Shown: positions 25,782 through 35,601, counted from the first letter of the stretch. The stretch is 63,937 nucleotides of DNA from Robiginitalea sp. (GCA_024642005.1 JAHECA010000020.1:1-63937), one strand, 5' to 3'. Notes: generated from the sequence alone by a model not told the origin. A program made the numbers and translations.

Positions 25782-27539
25782 TTACCAGCCGGGGTTCTGG
25801 GTGAGTATGTCAGATCCCTGCAGGTCGATCTGTGCCTGCGGAATGGGTTGGTACTCGTGCTTGCCAGCGGAAAAGTTGGCGCCTCCGAATTTGGTAACCA
25901 GGTACTGACCTTCGTAATCGAGGTAACGATTCAGTTCAGTTCCGGCGATGCCCCAGCGCACCAGGTCGAAGAAGCGGTGTCCTTCGCCTGAAAGCTCCAG
26001 TTTACGCTCAAAGCGCACGATATTGCGGGCGGTGGCCTGGTCGGCAAAGTCTCCTGCAACGTATTCGCTGATCACGTAGTTGGCGGCATTCTGAGCCGGG
26101 TTGTCGTATTCTTTCACCCAGTACTGAGAATTGGCTGCACGGGCGCGAACCTGGTTAACCAGATCCAGAGCCGCAGTCAGGTTTCCGAGTTCTACTTCGG
26201 CCTCAGCAGCCATCAGCAGTACGTCGGCATACCGGATGATGGTGTAGTTCATCAGGGCGTACCCACGGGTCCAGGAGCTGCCATCAGTCAGGCTGTTTTC
26301 CTGGGTGCGGTAATAGATGTACTTCTTGGGCGAATACGGACCTGCGTAGGGGAAGCTCCGGATCCAGGCAGAACCAGGGTGCTCGATCCAATCCAGGTAG
26401 GGGATACCCATACGACCGATAGACCAGTCAATACGGGGGTCCAGCGGGCCGGCATCTTCCACGAAGGTGCCTTCGTCCTGACCATCTTCAAATACGTGGA
26501 ACCAGTTGTTGGCAACAGCGTTTGCCGGATCGTTAAAGGAGTAATCCAGCAGCGGCAGACCGGCGTTGGTAGTCCGGAAGTGATTGGCCAGGTCGATACT
26601 GGGTTGGAAGAATCCGCAGCAGTTTCCGGGCCCGTCAGGGCCGGTGTTGTACGGGTAGTTCAGGTCGTCAAAGTAGTTGGCGTTCGCAGTGCTACCGGTA
26701 TTGTTGGCAGATTCAACGTCCATTACGGCCTCGGCGTGGTTGTCGTTCTCGGCGTTATAGATCTGGGCGTAATCGTCCAGCAGGGCATATTTAAGCCCGT
26801 TGGAGGTTACACCGTTGGCGATCACGCCGTCAAACACAGCCTTGGCGGCAGCCCATTTCCCCTGATACAGGAGCGCTTTACCCAGGTAGGCCGCAGCGGC
26901 CCACTTGTTTACGCGACCGGCACCGGTAACATCGGGCAGGTTGTCAAAAGCGTACTGGAAGTCGGCCTCGATAAAAGCCCATACGTCAGGAGTATTGGGT
27001 ACCAATGGCACATCAACAGCAGCTATGGTCTCGTCGAAGAGGGGCACGCTGTAGAAGTGCTTTTTCAGGTCAAAGTAGAAGTGACCGCGCAGCAGGCGGG
27101 CCTGGCCCGTAATGCTGGCATAGTCAGCAGCGGTGAGCTGATCCTGAATGGCAGTGGCGGTTGCCAGCACCTTGTTGGCGCGGGCCACACCCTCGAAGCG
27201 TCCTCGCCAAAGCGAGTTCAGGTCGCCCTGGGTCGCATCGTGCTCAAAACGCTGTACGGGGTTAATGGAGGAGTAGTCACCCGCGTCTGTTCCCTTATTG
27301 GCGTCCCCGCCCAGGATAGCACCGGTAACCCAGTGGTTCGGCCCTTCAAAGCGGTTTCCGAACACCCCGTTCAGGGCGGCGTAGGTTCCCACCAGAAGAC
27401 CCTCAACCCCAGCCTTTGTCTGCAACTGTGCATCCCCCAACGAGTTGGCTGGCGGCACATCCAGGAAGTCATCTTTACAAGCCCCGACGGTCAGCAGACC
27501 TGAGGCAAGTAAAAGGGCAATCAATCTGTTTGTTTTCAT
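25782..27539 (-). CDS. SusD/RagB-family nutrient-binding outer-membrane lipoprotein
   Basis: Surface glycan-binding lipoprotein of 585 residues that caps its SusC partner. The signal ends at the lipobox LTVGAC, and mature CKDDFLDVPPANS is a textbook SusD N-terminus. TPR-like helices follow (GQARLLRGHFYFDLKKHF) and the C-terminal SusD domain ends with AQIDLQGSDILTQNPGW. The ATG at 27539 is used because it immediately precedes the signal peptide; the frame extends upstream into the SusC stop but without purpose. It lies 58 bases after SusC in the same operon. Ligand unknown. Confidence 0.93.
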   Translation of the reverse strand: MKTNRLIALLLASGLLTVGACKDDFLDVPPANSLGDAQLQTKAGVEGLLVGTYAALNGVFGNRFEGPNHWVTGAILGGDANKGTDAGDYSSINPVQRFEHDATQGDLNSLWRGRFEGVARANKVLATATAIQDQLTAADYASITGQARLLRGHFYFDLKKHFYSVPLFDETIAAVDVPLVPNTPDVWAFIEADFQYAFDNLPDVTGAGRVNKWAAAAYLGKALLYQGKWAAAKAVFDGVIANGVTSNGLKYALLDDYAQIYNAENDNHAEAVMDVESANNTGSTANANYFDDLNYPYNTGPDGPGNCCGFFQPSIDLANHFRTTNAGLPLLDYSFNDPANAVANNWFHVFEDGQDEGTFVEDAGPLDPRIDWSIGRMGIPYLDWIEHPGSAWIRSFPYAGPYSPKKYIYYRTQENSLTDGSSWTRGYALMNYTIIRYADVLLMAAEAEVELGNLTAALDLVNQVRARAANSQYWVKEYDNPAQNAANYVISEYVAGDFADQATARNIVRFERKLELSGEGHRFFDLVRWGIAGTELNRYLDYEGQYLVTKFGGANFSAGKHEYQPIPQAQIDLQGSDILTQNPGW

Positions 27540-27597
27540 AACTTTTTTTTCAAATATATTTAAATAATTTGATTTCATCTCACTCATTCTTACAGAT

Positions 27598-30500
27598 TTA
27601 CAGACCAATATTGATGTTGAACAGGTAAGAAGGAGTAACAGGGTAGTTACCTACATCCACACCGAATGTGGTATCAGCGTTACCACCTACTACCGGATCC
27701 AGACCACTGTACTTGGTGATGGTCCAGATGTTGTTGGCAGAGATACCCAGTTCAAACCGCTTGAGGCCTATGCTTTCCAGGAAGTCGCTCTCGAAATTGT
27801 AGAACAGGGCGATACGCTGCAGGCGAACGTAATTTCCATTTTCTACATACCAGCTGTTGGATGCACCGGAAGTAGACAGGTTGGTGGCGCTTTCCCAGAT
27901 CGGAGCAGCGGCACTGTTGCCACGCTCAGGTGTCCAGGAATTCAGAGCGGCTACCCCTTTGGCTGAGCCTTCGAAGGTACCGAAGAAATCGCGGAACCAT
28001 TTGCTCTGGTTGAAGATATCAACACCGGTAACCCAGTTCCAGTAGGTTTCCAGGCTCAGTTGCTTGTACCGCAGGTTGATCACGGCACCACCGCTGTAGC
28101 TCGGTACCGGGTCGCCCATGTAGGTCCGGTCGTCAGGAGTGATGGCTCCGTCCCCGTTGATGTCAGCATATTTGAAACGGCCTACTCCGGCACCATCTTG
28201 GGTGGGGGAGTTGGCAACGTCAGCAGCGTCGTTGAAATAACCGATCATCTGGTATCCGAAGAAAGAAGAGAGCGGTTTGCCCAACTGGTTGCGAATGGGG
28301 TTAATGCCCCGGTAAGAAGGACCGTCTAGGTAATCGATACCGTCGGCAAATCTCACAACCTCGTTTTTCAGGAAGGAATTGTTCAGTGTCACGTTCAAAG
28401 ACAGGTCTTCAGTGATACTGCCCCGGTACATGATCTGGAGGTCAACCCCCTGGTTGAGCATGGCTCCCACGTTCCGCGAGGGAGCGGCGGCATAAGCCCC
28501 GGTAACAGCCGGCAGCGGAACCTGGAACAACAGGTCTTCGGTGTCTTTCTTCCACCAGTCGAGGATAATGTCTACGTGGTTATCCAGGATTGTGGCGTCG
28601 AAACCGATGTTCAGGGTGGTGGAAGTCTCCCACTTGGCATCGGGGTTGCCGATACGTGTAGTGGCGAATCCTTCGTTGGCCCCACCGTTCTGGCCCTCGA
28701 TCGGGTAAATGGTGTTTCCGATATCGATACCGGCCAGGGAGTACTGGTTGGCCGGGTCCACGTTGTTGGAGTTACCCATTTGACCCCAGCCTCCGCGGAT
28801 TTTCAGGTCGGTGAAGATGCCCTGGTCTTGCATGAAGTCTTCGGAAATAATCCGCCAGGCGCCCGAAACCGCCGGGAAGGTTCCGTAGCGGTTGTTTTCC
28901 CCGAATACAGAGGAACCGTCGCGACGGATAACCCCGGTTACATAGTACTTCTCATTGAAGTTGTAGTCGATTTTTCCGAAGATGGAGCTGAAGTTCACCC
29001 CTTTCCGGATAAAGCTCTGTACAACAGGAGAAGCTACGGTCTGCAGGTTCACGAAGTCGAGATCGGTAGAGAAGGGGTTGATACCCGATCCCTGGATGCG
29101 GCGACCGCGGGCACCAGCTGTGGGGGTGCTAGCACCCTTGATGGCTTCAAGACCTCCGAAGATTTTGAGGCCGTGCATCCCGAATACCTTCTCGTAGGTA
29201 AAGGAGTTGGTCCAGATCCACTGGAAGCCGTACTCTGAACCTTCATTGAAGCTGAAGCTGGCCTGAGGCTCAGAATCCCCAAGGTAGCGGTAGTTGTAGT
29301 CGAGGTTATAGGCGTTGTAGTAAGCTCCGCCAATGCTGGTGCGCAGGGTCAGGCCTTCGATGGGCTTAACCAGGGCGTACAGGTTACCGAAAGCGCTGGC
29401 CGACCAGTTCTGGTCGTTGCCACGGTCCTGAACCAGGCGGCGCACGGGGTTACGCGGGTTGTTGAAACCGGCGGCCCGGGTTGAGGCGTAGCTTCCAAAA
29501 TCATCGAATACGGGGATGATGGTGGGCATACGATAAGCAGAGAGAACCTCGCTTTCGTCCTGGGCGATACCCTGCCCGCCGTTTCCTCCTGACTGTCCGC
29601 GAACCGAGTTGTAAGTGGCCTGGAAGTTCTCCCCTATAGAAAGCCAGGGGGTCAGGTCAAACTCGGAGTTGAAACGGGCTGTGTAACGATCTTGTGAATT
29701 CTCCAGCAAGATCCCGTCAAGGCTCTGCATGGAAAGACCGGCATAGAAACGGCCGTTTTCGGTGCCTCCGTCAAAGCCTAGGCTGATGCGGGTTGCCGGG
29801 GCCAGACGGGTGATTTCCTTATACCAGTTGGTGCCACGCAGGTTCGGGCGGATCAGGAATACGTTCTCCGGATCGGCCTCATAATTGGCGCGAATCTGAG
29901 CCAGGTCGATATCTGAGGAACTAACTCCGTTTTGTCCGTCGGCATGCAGGTAATCCGGGAAGCTCGGAGTCGCGTTTGAGCCGTACTGCGGGTGGGTGTA
30001 CTGTGGTGAAGTCCCGTTGGCAGCGGCGTTGTTTTCATAAGCCAGGTGGGTGTAATCGGCCATCTGTTGCGGGTTCAGCATTTTGGGAGAACCTGCAACG
30101 TTAGGATCGGTAACACCGCTCTGGATATTGATGGAGATATTCGTCTTCCGGTTGCGGCGGCCCTGTTTGGTGGTGTAAACGATCACCCCGTTGGCAGCAC
30201 GTGCACCGTAGATGGAGGCTGCGGCAGCATCCTTAAGTACAGTAGTGGTCTCAATATCGTCCGGGCTCAGGAAGGAGATGTCGTTAATCGGCACCCCGTC
30301 CACAACATACAGCGGCTGGTTACCACCGAAAGCCCCGAATCCGCGAACACGGATCTGGCTGGCGGTACCAGGCTGACCGTTGGTTACCACAGTAACCCCG
30401 GCAACCCGTCCGGCGAGCTGCTGTTCTACGTTACCGGAAGGGATGGCTGCAAGTTCTTCAGCCTTCACGATGGAAACCGCGGCGGTAGTCTCGCGCTTGG

Positions 30501-30888
30501 TCTCCGTGGTGTATCCGGTTACGATAACCTCGTCCAGTGCCTGAGAGTCTTCTTCCATGGTCACGGTAATCGAAGAACGACCGTTTACAGATACGGCTTG
30601 CGTCACGTACCCGAGGTAGCTCACGATCAGTACTGCATCAGAACCAGCTTCAATGGAGAAGTTTCCGTCAAAATCGGTTTGGGTACCACGTGTGGTTCCC
30701 TGCACCAAAACGTTTGCTCCGGGCAGTGGCACACCATAGGAATCAACCACGTTACCTGAAACGACATTTTGAAGCGGCGTCTCTCCGGCGAATTTCGTCG
30801 ATGTATCGGAATTTGCATGGAGCGCCTGCATTCCGAAACATGAGAACATCATTACGAATCCAAAGAAAAGTCGCGCGAACTGTTTCAT
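27598..30888 (-). CDS. SusC/RagA-family TonB-linked outer-membrane transporter
   Basis: TonB-dependent porin of about 1096 residues. In order: signal peptide (FARLFFGFVMMFSCFGMQA), carboxypeptidase-regulatory-like domain (VVDSYGVPLPGANVLVQG), the plug with YVVDGVPINDISF and ASIYGARAANGVIVYTTKQG, then a 22-strand barrel ending in SYLFNINIGL. It imports oligomers bound by the SusD partner. The start at 30888 gives a compact signal peptide; an upstream ATG at 30921 would add 11 residues and cannot be excluded. A LacI-type palindrome lies at 30984-30997, 63-109 bases upstream depending on the start. Confidence 0.94.
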   Translation of the reverse strand: MKQFARLFFGFVMMFSCFGMQALHANSDTSTKFAGETPLQNVVSGNVVDSYGVPLPGANVLVQGTTRGTQTDFDGNFSIEAGSDAVLIVSYLGYVTQAVSVNGRSSITVTMEEDSQALDEVIVTGYTTETKRETTAAVSIVKAEELAAIPSGNVEQQLAGRVAGVTVVTNGQPGTASQIRVRGFGAFGGNQPLYVVDGVPINDISFLSPDDIETTTVLKDAAAASIYGARAANGVIVYTTKQGRRNRKTNISINIQSGVTDPNVAGSPKMLNPQQMADYTHLAYENNAAANGTSPQYTHPQYGSNATPSFPDYLHADGQNGVSSSDIDLAQIRANYEADPENVFLIRPNLRGTNWYKEITRLAPATRISLGFDGGTENGRFYAGLSMQSLDGILLENSQDRYTARFNSEFDLTPWLSIGENFQATYNSVRGQSGGNGGQGIAQDESEVLSAYRMPTIIPVFDDFGSYASTRAAGFNNPRNPVRRLVQDRGNDQNWSASAFGNLYALVKPIEGLTLRTSIGGAYYNAYNLDYNYRYLGDSEPQASFSFNEGSEYGFQWIWTNSFTYEKVFGMHGLKIFGGLEAIKGASTPTAGARGRRIQGSGINPFSTDLDFVNLQTVASPVVQSFIRKGVNFSSIFGKIDYNFNEKYYVTGVIRRDGSSVFGENNRYGTFPAVSGAWRIISEDFMQDQGIFTDLKIRGGWGQMGNSNNVDPANQYSLAGIDIGNTIYPIEGQNGGANEGFATTRIGNPDAKWETSTTLNIGFDATILDNHVDIILDWWKKDTEDLLFQVPLPAVTGAYAAAPSRNVGAMLNQGVDLQIMYRGSITEDLSLNVTLNNSFLKNEVVRFADGIDYLDGPSYRGINPIRNQLGKPLSSFFGYQMIGYFNDAADVANSPTQDGAGVGRFKYADINGDGAITPDDRTYMGDPVPSYSGGAVINLRYKQLSLETYWNWVTGVDIFNQSKWFRDFFGTFEGSAKGVAALNSWTPERGNSAAAPIWESATNLSTSGASNSWYVENGNYVRLQRIALFYNFESDFLESIGLKRFELGISANNIWTITKYSGLDPVVGGNADTTFGVDVGNYPVTPSYLFNINIGL

Positions 30889-30983
30889 TTTCTTGAGATT
30901 CCAATCAGCGTTTCGAATCATAATGTTTAAGTTGTTAAGTTAGTTAAATGTTTGATTTACACTTGTTTAATTCAAGCTGGGAA

Positions 30984-30997
30984 CGAAATCGTTTTCG
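30984..30997. promoter_or_regulatory. LacI-type operator-like palindrome between susC and GMC genes
   Basis: CGAAATCGTTTTCG is palindromic apart from one mismatch and has the central CG typical of LacI/GalR-family operators. It differs by one base from the perfect palindrome at 48524-48537 upstream of pfkA. It lies in the 284-base divergent region between susC and the GMC operon, so it could act on either or both. The rest of that region is AT-rich with no clear -7 element for either gene. Confidence 0.55.
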
Positions 30998-31172
30998 GAT
31001 AATACGTTAAGAAAACCCAAAAACAGTGTTAATATTAATAAAAATCAACCGAACATACGGCAGGGTTGATGAAAATTTTATCAAAAAACGGTTTACTTGT
31101 TAAATATTTCCTCCCAAAAGTATCAATACCTAAATTAGCCGATATTCGTATCTAACTCACCAACACCAATAC

Positions 31173-32891
31173 ATGCAGATCAAAGAAAACCCAACCGTCT
31201 ACGACGCCATTATCGTCGGCTCTGGTGCCGGAGGCGGTATGGCCACCAAAGTACTGGCAGATGCCGGGCTCAAAGTGGCGGTCGTGGAGGCAGGCCCTTT
31301 TTTCGACCCGAAGAACCCCGAACAGCAAACCCAATTAAAATGGCCTTATGAATCTCCGAGGCGGGGCGCCGGAACGGTGCGTGACTTTGGCGAATTCGAC
31401 GCTGCCTACGGAGGGTGGGAAATCGAAGGCGAGCCCTATACCCGCAAAGACGGTACCCAATTCGATTGGTTCCGCTCACACATGCTGGGGGGGCGCACCA
31501 ACCACTGGGGGCGTATCTCCCTGCGCTTCGGCCCGCTCGATTTCAAACACAAAGACGTAGATGGCCTGGGCGACAACTGGCCTATCGGCTATGAAGACGT
31601 CAAGCCCTATTACGATAAAGTAGATAAGCTCATCGGCGTGTTTGGCTCCAAGGAGAACCTGCCCAACGAACCCGACGGGTTCTTCCTGCCGGCGCCCAAA
31701 CCCAGGCTTCATGAACTTTACTATATAAAGGCTGCCCGCAAATCGGGCATTACCGTAATCCCTTCACGCCTGTCGATGCTCACCAAGCGCATCAACGAAG
31801 ATCGGGGAGTATGCTTTTACTGCGGCCAGTGCAGCCGGGCCTGCCAGGTACATGCCGACTTTTCGGCCGGCACCTGCCTGATCTTCCCGGCCCAGAAAAG
31901 CCGGGGCCAGGTAGACCTCTTTGTCAATTGTGTAGTGCGCGAGGTAACCACCAACGAAGAAGGACGCGCCACGGGTGTATCCTATATTAATAAAGAAGAC
32001 CGAAAAGAATATACACTGAAAGGAAAAGTGGTCGTGTTGGCTGCCTCCGCCTGCAGTTCGGCCCGCATCCTGCTCAACTCCAAAAGCAAACAGCACCCGA
32101 ATGGCCTGGGCAACGGCAGCGACCTGGTGGGCAAATACCTGCACGATTCCACAGGCAGCAGCCGGGCCGGCTTTATCCCCGACCTGATGAACCGCGACAT
32201 CTACAACGAAGATGGGGTAGGGGGCATGCACGTGTATTCGCCCTGGTGGCTCGACAACCGCAAGCTCGATTTCCCGCGCGGCTATCATATAGAGGTATGG
32301 GGGGGCATGGGTATGCCCAACTATGGCTTCGGTTTCGACGTGAATGAATTCAACAAGTTCTTCGGCCTGCCTACCGGTGGGTACGGAGACCAGCTCAGGG
32401 CCGACGTAAAAAAATACTACGGCGCAGTGGTCGGTTTCGGCGGACGGGGCGAACCCATAGCCCTGAAGGACAACTATTGCGAGATAGACCCGACCACCGT
32501 TGACCAGTTTGGCATCCCCGTCTTGCGGTTCCATTACAAATGGTCAGACCACGAGCGCAAACAGGCCCGCCACATGCAGTCTACCTTCGAGGAACTCATC
32601 CACAACATGGGGGGCGAGGTGCTGGGCAACACGCCCTCTGCCGAGCAGGACTACGGCCTGGCAGCCCCCGGCCGGATTATCCACGAGGTGGGCACCACCC
32701 GCATGGGCGACGATCCAAAGACCTCGGTAACCAACCGGTACCAGCAACTTCATGAGGTAGACAACGTTTTCATTACCGATGCAGGACCCTTTGTGTCTCA
32801 GGGCGACAAGAACTGTACCTGGACTATCCTGGCCCTTTCCATGAGGGCTTCCGAGTACATTGTAGATCAATTGAAACAACAAAACATCTGA
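31173..32891 (+). CDS. GMC-family FAD sugar dehydrogenase with Cys-rich cluster motif
   Basis: FAD-dependent GMC oxidoreductase of 572 residues. The dinucleotide fold is DAIIVGSGAGGGMATKVLA, and the GMC signatures MLGGRTNHWGRIS and, at the C-terminus, HEVGTTRMGDDP are present. Residues 214-224 read CFYCGQCSRAC (CX2CX2CX3C, with Cys235 further on), which in related dehydrogenases serves an iron-sulfur cluster. It has no signal peptide of its own, but the next gene encodes the subunit 3 partner with a Tat signal that could carry it across. Known relatives oxidise glucosides at C3 or gluconate. The two genes are one base apart and certainly co-transcribed. Confidence 0.9.
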   Translation: MQIKENPTVYDAIIVGSGAGGGMATKVLADAGLKVAVVEAGPFFDPKNPEQQTQLKWPYESPRRGAGTVRDFGEFDAAYGGWEIEGEPYTRKDGTQFDWFRSHMLGGRTNHWGRISLRFGPLDFKHKDVDGLGDNWPIGYEDVKPYYDKVDKLIGVFGSKENLPNEPDGFFLPAPKPRLHELYYIKAARKSGITVIPSRLSMLTKRINEDRGVCFYCGQCSRACQVHADFSAGTCLIFPAQKSRGQVDLFVNCVVREVTTNEEGRATGVSYINKEDRKEYTLKGKVVVLAASACSSARILLNSKSKQHPNGLGNGSDLVGKYLHDSTGSSRAGFIPDLMNRDIYNEDGVGGMHVYSPWWLDNRKLDFPRGYHIEVWGGMGMPNYGFGFDVNEFNKFFGLPTGGYGDQLRADVKKYYGAVVGFGGRGEPIALKDNYCEIDPTTVDQFGIPVLRFHYKWSDHERKQARHMQSTFEELIHNMGGEVLGNTPSAEQDYGLAAPGRIIHEVGTTRMGDDPKTSVTNRYQQLHEVDNVFITDAGPFVSQGDKNCTWTILALSMRASEYIVDQLKQQNI

Positions 32892-32892
32892 T

Positions 32893-33609
32893 ATGGACCG
32901 CAGAGACAGTTTAAGATCCCTTCTCCTGGGGTCGGTAGCCGGAGGCCTTGCCCTGCACGGCTGTAAACCGGCCGACAACGAAATTGCCGATGCCCTGGGA
33001 ACCCAGGCAGAAGAACACCTCTTCGGTCGCACCCCTGAGGAAAAGGAGCAAATAGCCAAGCTCCGGGCTGAAGCATTCTTCAACGATCACGAACTTGAGA
33101 CCATTGTCGTACTGGCCTCGCGGATTTTGCCGCCCCACCCCGAATTCGGCGGGCCGGTGGAAGCCGAAGTGCCCGAATTCATCGAATTCATGGCCAAAGA
33201 CATCCCGGAACTGCAAACCACTTTGCGCGGGGGGCTCATGTGGCTCGACCACCAGAGCAATACCCAATATGGCATCGAATTCAAAGGTGCCACCGAAGAC
33301 CAGCAAAAAGCCCTGATGGACACCATTGCCTTTTACGACCCCGAGGTGCGGGGCGACGAAAGGCCCCTGGAGATCCAGTTTTTCAGCCTGATGCGCAACC
33401 TCACGGTTTGCGGGTATTACACTTCCAAAGTGGGTATAGCCGAACTGGGCTATAAGGGGAATTCCCCCAATGTTTGGGATGGTGTGCCCCAGGAAGTGCT
33501 CGACAAGCACGGCATGGCCTACGAAGAGGAGTGGCTCGCCAAGTGTGTCGACCAGTCCAGGCGGAATGAAACCGCCGAATGGGACGAAGAAGGCAATTTG
33601 TTAACCTGA
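32893..33609 (+). CDS. Gluconate 2-dehydrogenase subunit 3-like protein (Tat lipoprotein)
   Basis: Small subunit of a membrane-bound GMC dehydrogenase, 238 residues. The N-terminus carries a twin-arginine motif (DRRDSLRSLLLG) and a lipobox-like LHGC (Cys24), so it should be exported folded and lipidated. The core segments LETIVVLASRILPP and GLMWLDHQSN belong to the gluconate_2-dh3 family. It starts one base after the GMC stop. Its usual job is to stabilise and export the flavin subunit. The cytochrome c subunit often encoded alongside is absent, so the electron acceptor is unknown. Confidence 0.88.
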   Translation: MDRRDSLRSLLLGSVAGGLALHGCKPADNEIADALGTQAEEHLFGRTPEEKEQIAKLRAEAFFNDHELETIVVLASRILPPHPEFGGPVEAEVPEFIEFMAKDIPELQTTLRGGLMWLDHQSNTQYGIEFKGATEDQQKALMDTIAFYDPEVRGDERPLEIQFFSLMRNLTVCGYYTSKVGIAELGYKGNSPNVWDGVPQEVLDKHGMAYEEEWLAKCVDQSRRNETAEWDEEGNLLT

Positions 33610-33620
33610 CCGATACCGAT

Positions 33621-34451
33621 ATGAAAAAACAAGCAATTATTTTGTTGGGAGCCGCCTTATTAAGCCTGGCAGGTACCTGGCGCGCAGGCGCCCAGGAATT
33701 CGGCCTGCAGCTCTACAGCCTGCGCGACCAGTTCAAGACCGATGTGGAGGGGTCCCTGGCCCAGATACAGGACTGGGGTATTACCTATATCGAAGGAGGC
33801 GGAACCTATGGCTATTCGCAGGATGAATTCCTCAGCCTGTTGGCTAAACACGGCCTGAAAACCGCAAGCATCGGGGCTTCCTTTGACCAGCTGGAACAAG
33901 ACCCGGCTGCCCTGATCGAGCAGGCCAAAGCCTTTGGCGCTACCTATGTGATGTGCGCCTGGGTGCCCCATAACGGAGACGAATTCGGCGAAGCCGAAGC
34001 GCGCAAAGCCATTGAGGTTTTCAACGCGGCAGGTAAGGTGCTCTCAGACGCCGGCCTCACCCTGGCCTATCATGCCCACGGGTACGAGTTCCGGCCCTTT
34101 GAAGGGGGCACGCTTTTCGACCTGATGGCCCGCGAGGCCGCCCATTACAAGTTCGAGATGGATGTGTACTGGGTGCAGCACGGCGGGGCCGACCCGCTGG
34201 CGCTCCTGAACAAGTATCCGGACAAATTTGCCCTCATGCACCTGAAAGACCTGCAGCAGGGCATACAGGGCAACCAGACCGGGCACGAAGACGTGGAGAC
34301 CAACGTGGTGCTGGGAACCGGGCAGATCGATATTGCCGGCCTGGTAAAACGGGGCGCCGAGCTGGGCATCCGCTATATGTTCATCGAGGATGAATCGAGC
34401 CGGGTGATAGAGCAGGTGCCGCAGAGCCTGAAATTTCTGAGGTCCCTATAA
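33621..34451 (+). CDS. Exported sugar isomerase/epimerase-like TIM-barrel protein
   Basis: AP-endonuclease-2/xylose-isomerase-type TIM barrel of 276 residues with a signal peptide (LLGAALLSLAGTWRAGAQ). Features of the family: FGLQLYSLRDQF as first strand, ITYIEGGGTYG, LAYHAHGYEF with the metal-binding His, KFEMDVYWVQHGG, ALMHLKDL, and the final FIEDESS. Similar exported proteins act on keto-sugars as isomerases, epimerases or lyases. It follows the GMC pair by 11 bases, so it is the third gene of that operon. An earlier in-frame start overlaps the previous gene; 33621 is chosen for the signal peptide. Confidence 0.88.
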   Translation: MKKQAIILLGAALLSLAGTWRAGAQEFGLQLYSLRDQFKTDVEGSLAQIQDWGITYIEGGGTYGYSQDEFLSLLAKHGLKTASIGASFDQLEQDPAALIEQAKAFGATYVMCAWVPHNGDEFGEAEARKAIEVFNAAGKVLSDAGLTLAYHAHGYEFRPFEGGTLFDLMAREAAHYKFEMDVYWVQHGGADPLALLNKYPDKFALMHLKDLQQGIQGNQTGHEDVETNVVLGTGQIDIAGLVKRGAELGIRYMFIEDESSRVIEQVPQSLKFLRSL

Positions 34452-34471
34452 ACAGGGAGGCCAGAAAGGGC

Positions 34472-35569
34472 TCAGGGCCGCCTGACGGCCACCCCTACCA
34501 TGGAATCAGCTGTTCCGTAGTACAGGAACCAGGCATTCTTGTAGTAAACCAACCCTTCTATAAATGTGGTGCCTGCCTGGTACTGCCCGCTTCGCTCATG
34601 GGGCAGGCTGGGACAGATAAAAGGCGTGTCGAGCCGGCTGAGCAGTATCTCGGGATGTGCCGGGTCAAAAAGAGCCTGTCCCCCGCAATAACTGCTTTCG
34701 GGAGTTTGGTTGCCGGCCCCTTCGCCACTTAGGTTCTTGCCATTGTAGAGCAGCAAAATGCCGTTTTCGGTAAACAGGGCGGGCGGGCCCGGCTCGGTGA
34801 GGTGACTGTCGAAATCCTCCGGGGTCGGTCGGAGGCTCTGCACTAATTCTCCCTGCCCGTCGAGGGACGGGCCCCAGTCGGTGCCGTTCTCCGAATAGGC
34901 CACATTTACAAATAGTTCCCCCCAGTACATCACGTATTTCCCATCGACTTTCCGGGCCACTAAACGACCGTCTTTAAGCTCGGTAAGTACGGAGCCCGAT
35001 TTGCTCCATGTGTTGAGGAAAATCCCGTTATGGGCCGTTTCAAAAACAGGGCCGTGCTTGGTCCAGTGCCGAAGATCGGGTGAGGTAGCGGCGCTCAGGC
35101 GGGCTGTTTCCTGGTTCCATGCGGTGTAGAGCATTAGAAAGGATCCATCTTCCAGTTCCACCACCCGGGGGTCTTCCACCCCTCCCGGGTCTTCCCATTT
35201 GCGGAAGGCATCCTGTTCCGGGTAGAGCACCGGTTCCGGGTATTTCGAAAAATGCAGCCCGTCAGTGCTCCAGGCCAGGCCAATGCGCGAAGTACGGCCC
35301 CCGATGCCGGCCCCCGGGTTGTCTTCGGCCCGGAATAGCAGGAAAACGGTATCGTTTCGAACCACGGCCGCCGGGTTGAATACGTCGGCCAGTTGCCACT
35401 GTACTTCATGCCCTTTCAAGGGGCACAGAAAGCGGGGAGATGGGTCGGCTTGCAATACCGGGTTTTCAGCCGGCTTATCGAAGCCAAGCAGCCAGGGGTT
35501 TTGACCGTTTGCGATGCCCAGGCAGGCAAGGAACAGGCAGGCTGTCCCAATGATCCGCGCTCTTTCCAT
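34472..35569 (-). CDS. GH130-like beta-mannoside phosphorylase/hydrolase, exported
   Basis: Five-bladed beta-propeller enzyme of about 365 residues. The GH130 hallmarks are FNPAAVVRNDTVFLLFRAED and GGVEDPRVV, followed by FLMLYTAW and MYWGELFVNVAYS. GH130 enzymes cleave or phosphorolyse beta-mannosides. A signal peptide (ACLFLACLGIANGQ) makes it periplasmic, which argues for hydrolysis rather than phosphorolysis. The start at 35569 is preferred over an upstream in-frame start because the signal begins there and a promoter element sits at 35594-35601. It converges on the isomerase gene with 20 bases between them. Confidence 0.85.
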   Translation of the reverse strand: MERARIIGTACLFLACLGIANGQNPWLLGFDKPAENPVLQADPSPRFLCPLKGHEVQWQLADVFNPAAVVRNDTVFLLFRAEDNPGAGIGGRTSRIGLAWSTDGLHFSKYPEPVLYPEQDAFRKWEDPGGVEDPRVVELEDGSFLMLYTAWNQETARLSAATSPDLRHWTKHGPVFETAHNGIFLNTWSKSGSVLTELKDGRLVARKVDGKYVMYWGELFVNVAYSENGTDWGPSLDGQGELVQSLRPTPEDFDSHLTEPGPPALFTENGILLLYNGKNLSGEGAGNQTPESSYCGGQALFDPAHPEILLSRLDTPFICPSLPHERSGQYQAGTTFIEGLVYYKNAWFLYYGTADSMVGVAVRRP

Positions 35570-35593
35570 ACTGTTGCAAATTGGTTTGAGCCT

Positions 35594-35601
35594 GAAAGAT
35601 A
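35594..35601 (-). promoter_or_regulatory. Candidate -7 promoter element of the GH130-like gene
   Basis: On the minus strand TATCTTTC matches TAnnTTTG at 7 of 8 positions, 24 bases before the ATG at 35569. Confidence 0.4.
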
